From Desulfamplus sp. (lineage in GTDB: Bacteria; Desulfobacterota; Desulfobacteria; Desulfobacterales; Desulfobacteraceae): DNA of 6,630 nt. The DNA is taken from positions 1 to 6,630 of the forward strand of contig JADGBP010000131.1 in the NCBI GenBank assembly GCA_015231395.1, given 5' to 3'. Below, piece by piece: positions 1-5,224 of this stretch. How positions within the stretch are numbered: the stretch's first letter is position 1; the number at the start of each line of letters is the position of its first letter. Under the pieces are notes generated by a model. The model ran no database searches. It saw only the letters and a program-made list of their open reading frames with translations, and was not told where the DNA came from. The translations under genes and the position numbers were made by a program.

Positions 1-64
1 TTTATTCTCTTTATCTTGTTTCATAAATACCAATATTGTCATTGTTATTGTAAACTTCCATGGA
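1..64 (-). other. Left-edge intergenic stretch with a possible gene start leaving the window
   Basis: A minus-strand ATG at 24-22 opens a frame MKQDKENK that runs off the left edge, without a clear Shine-Dalgarno site. A second frame, MEVYNNNDNIG..., starts just upstream and ends at a TAA within this stretch. The first could be the start of the next co-directional gene, possibly a missing cassette partner, but eight codons cannot show this. Nothing else is seen here. Confidence 0.15.
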
Positions 65-168
65 TATAGACTTCCAGAAAAATATTTTGGCATTCTCAAT
101 TTTGAGGGGCAACCACAAAGGGTTGCCCCTACAGTACTCTTGCCAATTTAATTATCTGGAAAACTATA
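65..168. mobile_element. MITE-like palindromic repeat, left copy (downstream of DUF3780)
   Basis: A non-coding element of about 104 bp with imperfect terminal inverted repeats: TATAGACTTCCAGA at 65-78 and the reverse complement of TATAGTTTTCCAGA at 155-168, matching 12 of 14. The centre is a perfect 10-bp hairpin, AGGGGCAACC (105-114), loop ACAAAG, GGTTGCCCCT (121-130). A smaller palindrome, CTCAATTTTGAG, lies at 95-106. No ORF is present, so any mobility would depend on a transposase elsewhere. Ends with a TATA character would fit a TA-targeting transposase, but no target duplication can be proven. A related copy in inverted orientation lies at 4134-4319. On the minus-strand transcript the hairpin follows the DUF3780 gene but lacks a U-tract. 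Confidence 0.72.
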
Positions 169-190
169 GATGGGAATCCCTCAACCCCCG

Positions 191-219
191 ACCATGAAAA
201 GCAAATGTGTTTTCACGGT
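191..219 (-). terminator. Hairpin downstream of the DUF3780 gene, possible weak transcript end
   Basis: ACCATGAAAA (191-200) and TTTTCACGGT (210-219) flank a 9-nt loop. In minus-strand RNA all ten positions pair, one as a G-U wobble. In plus-strand RNA that position would be an A-C mismatch, which favours a function in the DUF3780 transcript. It begins about 25 nt after the stop. No U-tract follows, so it may stabilise the 3' end rather than terminate. Confidence 0.35.
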
Positions 220-243
220 AAAATAATCTTTAAAATCAATTCA

Positions 244-951
244 TCATCTTAAATCTTCACCAAAAAGAGTATTAAAAAACTCATCTTCTTCACTCTTTTT
301 TGTTTTTCTCTTCTTTGGCTTTATTTTTTTGGTCAGCCTGATTCCTTCACCATCAGACAAGGCACAGTAAAGAGCTTTTCTCCAGCCTCTGTTAGTATCT
401 GTTTCTGTGCGTGCTTCGGCAGCAGTTTTCGTGTAAAGCCACCACCGCTCTTCGGGTCTGAGTGCAAGCCATTTCTGGCAGATTACAGGACACTCATCAA
501 TATTTGCATGTTCAGCAGCCCACACAAGCACACAAAGCTCTTTTCCTAAAAAACGGTCTAACTTTACAATACCTGTATTCCACGAACCAACACTCATTTT
601 TTTAGCCTTAAGCCTTAAATTAAAATCCCTTCTTGCATCATCTTTTATTTTTGTCCAAAGCTCTCGGGCAAGAAGCACGCGGCACTCGGTTGTTTCTCGG
701 TTGCTATCATCTGAATCAAAACCAAAATCCTCATAAATAGCAACCGCATCTTGAGGAGCAGGAGGTATTTGAACATAAAAATGGTGTTTGCCAAATTCTG
801 CTGAAGCACCAAAATCAACGGTTTTATCTGTTATTATTCCGCTTGTTCCTGACATTGTCTCATTTATTCCTGAAATTATCTCATTTGTTCCTGACATTGC
901 CTCACTTTTTCCTGAAACTGTTTCGCTTGTTCCTGAAATTTTTTTATTCAT
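244..951 (-). CDS. DUF3780 family protein, defence-associated accessory protein of unknown activity
   Basis: A 235-residue soluble protein with no signal peptide or membrane segment, recognised as DUF3780-like from remembered family motifs. These are FGASAEFGKHHFYVQIPP (about 47-64), SVGSWNTGIVKLDRFLGKEL (120-139), WLALRPEERWWLYTKTAAEA (161-180) and NRGWRKALYCALSDG (187-201). The tryptophan-rich blocks are typical of the family. Its biochemical activity is unknown; family members sit beside DUF499 ATPases and DUF1156 methylases. The C-terminus has a basic stretch (about 208-219, KKIKPKKRKTKK) followed by an acidic and aromatic tail (EEDEFFNTLFGEDLR). Residues 6-40 are five degenerate heptapeptides (SGTSETV, SGKSEAM, SGTNEII, SGINETM, SGTSGII), an addition before the conserved domain. 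The start overlaps the DUF499 stop (ATGA), which indicates translational coupling; GGAGAGG lies about 10 nt upstream. The gene ends in tandem TGA TGA stops. The reading frame is very secure, the family name fairly secure, and the role is inferred from context. Confidence 0.88.
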   Translation of the reverse strand: MNKKISGTSETVSGKSEAMSGTNEIISGINETMSGTSGIITDKTVDFGASAEFGKHHFYVQIPPAPQDAVAIYEDFGFDSDDSNRETTECRVLLARELWTKIKDDARRDFNLRLKAKKMSVGSWNTGIVKLDRFLGKELCVLVWAAEHANIDECPVICQKWLALRPEERWWLYTKTAAEARTETDTNRGWRKALYCALSDGEGIRLTKKIKPKKRKTKKSEEDEFFNTLFGEDLR

Positions 952-957
952 TCCTGA
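832..957 (-). repeat. Six-unit 21-nt tandem repeat spanning the DUF3780 start codon
   Basis: Read on the minus strand, units begin with TCAGGA at 957, 936, 915, 894, 873 and 852, each exactly 21 nt long with no spacer. An approximate consensus start is TCAGGAAYAARYGARAYA. Unit 0 (957-937) includes the last bases of the DUF499 gene, the DUF3780 ATG (951-949) and codons 2-5. Units 1-5 encode the heptapeptides SGTSETV, SGKSEAM, SGTNEII, SGINETM and SGTSGII. Because 21 is a multiple of three, copy-number change would keep the frame. The array appears to have grown by duplicating the start region itself. Confidence 0.9.
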
Positions 958-3900
958 ATAACCTCTCCCGCACCAATTTCAATTCCAAGTGCTTTGGCAA
1001 ACTGCTCTAAATCAAACCCTGTCTGGGTGTATGCTCTTTTGAATTTCATAATAACAGGAGCTGAAGGTGAAAGAAGAGTTTTAAGGTGGGAAAGCTCTTT
1101 TTCGATAAAATCAGCATCAATTTTTACCTCTCCAAACGAGATATTGATAATTTTTGGCGATGAGCCAATTATTATTGTTACCTGTTCAAAGTTAATATTT
1201 TTCTCTTTGGCGATTTTAAGTCCTTCGTAGATTTTGGAAGAGCTGTCTAAATTTTTGAAAGAGGGACAGTAGAGTTGAGCTGGTTTTTCACGAATAATTG
1301 CAATATCCTTTGAACCAGATTCAGCAAAATTAAAAATTCTTTTTTCCTCTAATCCTTCGCACTCTGCAAAAGTATAAATTGATGCTGCACCTTTTCCAAT
1401 TTCAATGGGCTCTTTATACTCAACCCCATTTCGTGGTTCAGAGCCATCAAGCGTATATTTAATATTTCCTCTTGGGGCTACAAATAGTTCGACAGTTCGT
1501 GTTGCTTCATTAAGATTACTTCTGATAACAAGTCTGTTTTCCCATGTTCTTGGAGTGCCTGTCTGATTCTTTCCCGTTGGGTCAACAGCAAAAAAATGAA
1601 CACATAAGGCTTTGGTAATAAGAACATTATCAGATAAAACAGAGCTGTTTTCATTCAAACTATCTGCTGTTCCATCTTCCTGATAATAAATTCTTGGATT
1701 GTGTCCAGCATTTACCACATCAATTTTAAGACGAACCTTCCCTATATCGTCAGGAGAACTGTCTGTAGAAACCAGCACATCTGTTGTTTTAGGTTTTGGT
1801 TTTTTAGTGATATAGCCATTTCCCAAATCTTCCCAAATCCCACGTTGAAACGCCTCTTGTTGAAGAAGGTCAAACCCTTTAGGCGGAAGCCAAGGCATCA
1901 TTGTTTTTTGCTTCATCTTGTCTAAAAGGTCTGTTTTTCTTGCATCATCTTGTGAACCAAAAAGAAGCTGTTCTGCCCGTGCTTTAAGAGCATCAAAGTT
2001 GTCAGGGATATGTGTGTAGAGTTTAATCGGGTCTGACGTAAGAGTTTTGATAACCTGTTTTTCACCGTTGTATGGCTGATTGGATGGGTATGTGCTGTCA
2101 AGAACCTTATAACGAAGAATATCTTTGCCGCTCTGTTTACCACTCATTTGCTGATAACCTGGAAAAATAAGTTTATCAAACACAGAAAGAACAGTAGTCT
2201 GAAAATCTTGTTCATACTGTGCTTTTTTCTCATCAAGCTCTTTTTTTTGAGGATGAGATGTTGCAATTTCACTATCTGCTTTTGTTACAGCATAGACATG
2301 ACGTGCTGCTTTCTCAATGCTTGCTATTGAGGATTTTTCGCCAGTCAGAACCAGTATATTATTTTTGTTTACAAGCCCTTCAAAAAAACGCCTTACAACA
2401 TCTGGCGGGGTTTTGCCATCAGGACTGATAACAAGCAAGGCTCTTCCACTCTTTATAAATGCCTCTGCTTCATCAATCTCAGGCAAGGCAAGGACTTTTT
2501 CATAAGCCTCTTTAGTTGTGGGCTTATACATTTCATTAAGGCGATGCCGTATCAGTTCGTCAATTTTAGGTTGAGGTGCTTTGTCTGCATAACCTTGCAG
2601 CTTTTTTGTCAGATTCTCCTGATGGTCAAAATAGACTCTGCCTTCTTGTGTCTGATGGAGATACCAAGCCCTCTTTTGCAGTTCTGTAAATGCTGCCTTA
2701 AAATCACTTGCCTTGTGAATTGGGTCAATCAGGCACTCTAACATCTCATTTTCAGCAAGACCCTTAATTGAATTGACTGCGGTTGAGAGGCTGGCAGTCA
2801 GAAGCAGGTTGCCAACCTGTTTGGCATAGTTGTTTTTATTGGCAATATCAATAATCTGGGCATGTGCACTGTAAGTTGAATCCCACAGATCTTTTGCAAT
2901 AACATCACGCATATCAGAAATGTCAGCTATCTTTTCACGCACTTCAGATATGGACAGGTCAAAGTGCTGTGCTCCTATAAGATAAACATCGTCACTGCTT
3001 TCCCATACAGATTTAAGAAGACGTGAGACCAGCTCCATCAAGCCTCGTGTCTGCTTGAATTTTTCGTTTTCCTTAAAAAGAGCAACTAAACTTTTGAAAC
3101 TTGGATGAAACGGATAGGTTGACTCAACCTCATTGGCAAGAGCTTCGGCACTTCTGGAAACTGATTTGGCTTTTGCTGCTTCTGCAAGTCTGTTTGCATA
3201 GACTGCCGCTATATCTGCAATCTCACTTTTATCAGGAAAAGAGAGGAAAAGGCGTTTTCTCAGTATTTCATAAATTTCGTTAGATTCAAGATTAACAGGG
3301 GTTATGCTCACCTCTGCACGTCCAAGCTCCTGAGTTGCATCGTCAAGAGCTTTTTGAATCAGCTTTCCTCCTGTGTCATAAGCTGCTGTAAGGTCTGAGA
3401 CTACAATACAGACATTCCGCTTCTTTTGGGCAGCGGTGAGCATATTGGAAAATGCACGGGTAATCACATCAGCCACAGTTCCAAGCCCTAAAACCTGTGT
3501 GCTGTAATAGTGAAAATAGGGAGGCATCTCATCAAGAAGAATAAGAATAGGGTCATCACCTGTAAAAAGTTGACTCCACGCCTGCTCATCAGGGGCTTTT
3601 GCTCCTGCTTCCCAATAGTCTTTGAACAGAGACTCTTTTCCAAGCTGTTTTGCAATTTCGCCCCAAAGATAGGTGTTGGGGTTGTTTCTGCCATTAAATG
3701 CTGCCACTTTGGCATTACCAAAATTTGACTGATAAGGTATATTTCCTGTCTGTGAGTTGCGAAGTTTTGCATCTTTGGCAAGTAACCCGAATCCAACCAT
3801 AAGATGAGTTTTTCCACCGCCCATAGCCTGTTTTAGATGAAAAACAGTATCATTGGACTTTCCTGCAAGGCGTGCCATTCCTTTGGAAAGGAGTGTTTTC

Positions 3901-4043
3901 ATACCTTCTGTGATAAAAGTTTTATTAAAATATTCCTTGCCGTCAGTATCTTTTATTATCTGGTCTAACTGTTCAATCTGGTCTCCGACATTGATGTCAA
4001 GAGCTTTTGATTGTAATTTGCAGCCATTACGAATAGTTTTCAT
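948..4043 (-). CDS. DUF499 (COG1483-type) AAA+ ATPase, predicted defence-system ATPase
   Basis: A 1031-residue cytoplasmic P-loop ATPase of the DUF499 family. The N-terminal region (about 15-70) matches the family pattern leading to the motor. Walker A is QAMGGGKTH (72-80). Walker B is ILILLDEM (166-173) with D171/E172. A sensor-like strand follows at NVCIVVSDL (210-218), and a conserved TRGLMELVSRLL segment (332-343) may supply arginine-finger or sensor-2 residues. An all-alpha middle region is followed by a second alpha/beta part (about 535-620). Residues about 850-900 (with IKYTLDGSEP at 861-870) resemble a chitobiase C-terminal-like beta-sandwich. The C-terminal block runs to GFDLEQFAKALGIEIG. 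DUF499 proteins are associated with DUF1156 methylases and helicases in predicted defence loci, presumably driving an NTP-dependent step; none of these partners is in this window. The start is supported by GAAGGA 7 nt upstream. The stop overlaps the DUF3780 start by 4 nt, so the two form an operon. The gene is intact, with complete ATPase motifs. Confidence 0.93.
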   Translation of the reverse strand: MKTIRNGCKLQSKALDINVGDQIEQLDQIIKDTDGKEYFNKTFITEGMKTLLSKGMARLAGKSNDTVFHLKQAMGGGKTHLMVGFGLLAKDAKLRNSQTGNIPYQSNFGNAKVAAFNGRNNPNTYLWGEIAKQLGKESLFKDYWEAGAKAPDEQAWSQLFTGDDPILILLDEMPPYFHYYSTQVLGLGTVADVITRAFSNMLTAAQKKRNVCIVVSDLTAAYDTGGKLIQKALDDATQELGRAEVSITPVNLESNEIYEILRKRLFLSFPDKSEIADIAAVYANRLAEAAKAKSVSRSAEALANEVESTYPFHPSFKSLVALFKENEKFKQTRGLMELVSRLLKSVWESSDDVYLIGAQHFDLSISEVREKIADISDMRDVIAKDLWDSTYSAHAQIIDIANKNNYAKQVGNLLLTASLSTAVNSIKGLAENEMLECLIDPIHKASDFKAAFTELQKRAWYLHQTQEGRVYFDHQENLTKKLQGYADKAPQPKIDELIRHRLNEMYKPTTKEAYEKVLALPEIDEAEAFIKSGRALLVISPDGKTPPDVVRRFFEGLVNKNNILVLTGEKSSIASIEKAARHVYAVTKADSEIATSHPQKKELDEKKAQYEQDFQTTVLSVFDKLIFPGYQQMSGKQSGKDILRYKVLDSTYPSNQPYNGEKQVIKTLTSDPIKLYTHIPDNFDALKARAEQLLFGSQDDARKTDLLDKMKQKTMMPWLPPKGFDLLQQEAFQRGIWEDLGNGYITKKPKPKTTDVLVSTDSSPDDIGKVRLKIDVVNAGHNPRIYYQEDGTADSLNENSSVLSDNVLITKALCVHFFAVDPTGKNQTGTPRTWENRLVIRSNLNEATRTVELFVAPRGNIKYTLDGSEPRNGVEYKEPIEIGKGAASIYTFAECEGLEEKRIFNFAESGSKDIAIIREKPAQLYCPSFKNLDSSSKIYEGLKIAKEKNINFEQVTIIIGSSPKIINISFGEVKIDADFIEKELSHLKTLLSPSAPVIMKFKRAYTQTGFDLEQFAKALGIEIGAGEVIQE

Positions 4044-4046
4044 TGT

Positions 4047-4157
4047 TTATTCCTTCAAAAATATTGATTCTTTTGCCATTGTCGGAATTAAGATGATTAA
4101 GATGGTCAGATGGTCAGAATGAAAGGTAGGAACTATAGTTTTCCAGATAACGGTCAT
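4047..4157 (-). CDS. Possible 36-codon micro-ORF directly upstream of DUF499
   Basis: An open frame starting MTVIWKTIVP and ending MAKESIFLKE, with its TAA only 3 nt before the DUF499 ATG. It has no Shine-Dalgarno site at its first ATG. It crosses the terminal repeat of the right MITE-like element and a microsatellite-like stretch, so most of it is probably fortuitous. The last ten codons from the internal ATG could be the eroded end of a former upstream gene. Low support as a real gene. Confidence 0.18.
   Translation of the reverse strand: MTVIWKTIVPTFHSDHLTILIILIPTMAKESIFLKE
4051..4056 (-). promoter_or_regulatory. Shine-Dalgarno site of the DUF499 gene
   Basis: Minus-strand GAAGGA lies 7 nt before the ATG at 4043 and supports that start as the first gene of the two-gene cassette. 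The same bases fall inside the end of a possible upstream micro-ORF that stops 3 nt before the DUF499 ATG. Confidence 0.75.
4087..4121. repeat. Short microsatellite-like direct repeats upstream of DUF499
   Basis: ATTAAGATG occurs twice in tandem (4087-4095, 4096-4104), followed by GTCAGATG and GTCAGAATG (4105-4121). This is a small slippage-type array between the right MITE-like element and the DUF499 start, within the likely 5' leader of the cassette. Confidence 0.6.
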
Positions 4158-4319
4158 GCCCTGATGGGCACAACAAAAAATGAAAGTCTTATAATTACAG
4201 CTATATGAAGAGACATTTACATAAAATTAAATTGGCAATAGTAGGGGGCAATCCATTGCGGTTGCCCTTCTTAAAAATTGAAATACCAAAATATTTTTCT
4301 GAAATTTTCTGGAAATATA
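4134..4319. mobile_element. MITE-like palindromic repeat, right copy (upstream of DUF499), longer than the left copy
   Basis: This copy is related to the 65-168 element and inverted relative to it. CTATAGTTTTCCAGATAA (4133-4150) is the exact reverse complement of 152-169. ATTAAATTGGCAA (4226-4238) is the reverse complement of 140-152. CCAAAATATTTTTCTG (4286-4301) is the reverse complement of 75-90. The central hairpin is imperfect: GGGCAA (4246-4251) pairs with TTGCCC (4262-4267). About 76 nt (4151-4226) absent from the left copy separate the first two blocks and carry a small hairpin, TGCCCTGATGGGCA (4157-4170). The far end has a local duplication (TTTTCTGAAA / TTTTCTGGAA) and closes with TCTGGAAATATA (4308-4319), a terminal-repeat relative. 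Confidence 0.68.
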
Positions 4320-4342
4320 TAAGATGCATCTGCAGGAATTTA

Positions 4343-5224
4343 TCAGTCGTGTTTTTTTTTCAACGCATTAATCTCTTTCTCAGTTAGAAACCGCCATTCA
4401 CCAACTTTGAGACCATCAACTTTAATGGTACCTATTCTTATTCTTACAAGGTCTTTGACCTGATTGCCGGTTTTTTCAACCATGCGTCTTATCTGACGGT
4501 TAATGCCCTGTTTAAGGATGATTTTAAATTTAAATTCGGACAGTTTTTTGACTCTTGCAGTTCTTGTCTTTTTACCGTCCAGTATAACTCCGGCAGCCAT
4601 TTTTTCAATGGCTCCTTTGGAAACTGGCTCTATTGTTCTTACAATATACTCTTTCTCATGGTTATAAGATGGATGAGAAAGCTGGTTATGCAGTTCCCCG
4701 TCGTCAGTCAAAAGAATCAATCCGCTGGAATCCTTATCAAGCCTGCCGATCGGATAAATCCGGTCAGGTATGTCAATAAGATCCAGAACTATCTTCTCTC
4801 CAGGATGGGAACATGAAGTTACAACCCCGATCGGCTTGTTCAGGGCTATATAGATTTTCTTTTTTTCCGGAGAGAATCTGACAATCTGATCCTTGAATCT
4901 AACTTCATCACGCTCAATATCAACGGATGTTCCCTGATTGGTTACGGTTATGCCATTAACTGTAACTTCTCCTGCAGAAATATGCTCTTCCCCTTTTCTT
5001 CTGGAACATACACCAGCCTGAGAGAGAAATTTTTGTAGTCTCATTATTTTGTTTTCAGATACTTTGTTGTCAGATACTTTGTTTTTTAATAGTTTGTTTT
5101 CAGATAATTCCTGAATTTTATCAGATTTGTCATGAATACCTTCATGAAGATTGCCATGAAGAGAAATTTTTTTCTTCGCTTCTTTTTTATTGTCAGATTT
5201 TTTATCTGAGGTTGTCCTCTTCAT
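4343..5224 (-). CDS. rRNA pseudouridine synthase, RsuA/RluB/RluE/RluF family, with Lys-rich N-terminal extension
   Basis: A 293-residue enzyme isomerising a uridine to pseudouridine in rRNA. The S4 RNA-binding domain starts at MRLQKFLSQAGVCSRR (61-76). The catalytic domain contains ALNKPIGVVTS (127-137), GRLDKDSSGL (160-169) with catalytic Asp163, LTDDGEL (172-178), HEKEY (189-193) and INRQIRRM (241-248). The tail VGEWRFLTEKEI (274-285) recalls RluF, so the target could be the RluF or RluB position of 23S rRNA; sequence alone does not settle this and no symbol is given. The first 60 residues are a hydrophilic Lys/Asn/Asp-rich extension whose last 20 residues are four pentapeptides (SENKL, LKNKV, SDNKV, SENKI). 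The ATG overlaps the argJ stop (ATGA) and has no good Shine-Dalgarno site, which suggests reinitiation after argJ. Met61 would give a canonical family start but also lacks a ribosome binding site, so I keep the long form; the true start is the main uncertainty. Confidence 0.92.
   Translation of the reverse strand: MKRTTSDKKSDNKKEAKKKISLHGNLHEGIHDKSDKIQELSENKLLKNKVSDNKVSENKIMRLQKFLSQAGVCSRRKGEEHISAGEVTVNGITVTNQGTSVDIERDEVRFKDQIVRFSPEKKKIYIALNKPIGVVTSCSHPGEKIVLDLIDIPDRIYPIGRLDKDSSGLILLTDDGELHNQLSHPSYNHEKEYIVRTIEPVSKGAIEKMAAGVILDGKKTRTARVKKLSEFKFKIILKQGINRQIRRMVEKTGNQVKDLVRIRIGTIKVDGLKVGEWRFLTEKEINALKKKHD
5045..5104 (-). repeat. Four-unit 15-nt in-frame tandem repeat in the pseudouridine synthase gene
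   Basis: Encodes residues 41-60 as SENKL, LKNKV, SDNKV and SENKI, directly before the S4 domain that starts at Met61. At DNA level the plus strand repeats a TCAGATACTTTGTTG-like 15-mer, nearly identical between the middle units. The array lengthens a disordered Lys/Asn-rich linker without changing frame. Confidence 0.82.

Noticed and set aside
832..957. Regular short repeats considered as a CRISPR array
   Set aside because: The 21-nt units are contiguous with no spacers, lie in a coding frame and are degenerate; no cas genes are visible.
3488..3817. 109-codon minus-strand frame inside the DUF499 gene
   Set aside because: It lies in another frame across the Walker A and B region of the ATPase and has no family resemblance or independent start signal.
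65..4319. Complete IS-based composite transposon
   Set aside because: Neither flanking repeat encodes any part of a transposase and no target-site duplication could be identified; only MITE-like status is supportable.
4349..4360. T-run at the pseudouridine synthase 3' end considered as a terminator tail
   Set aside because: On the coding strand it is an A-run within the lysine codons of the C-terminus, and no GC-rich stem precedes it in the right orientation.
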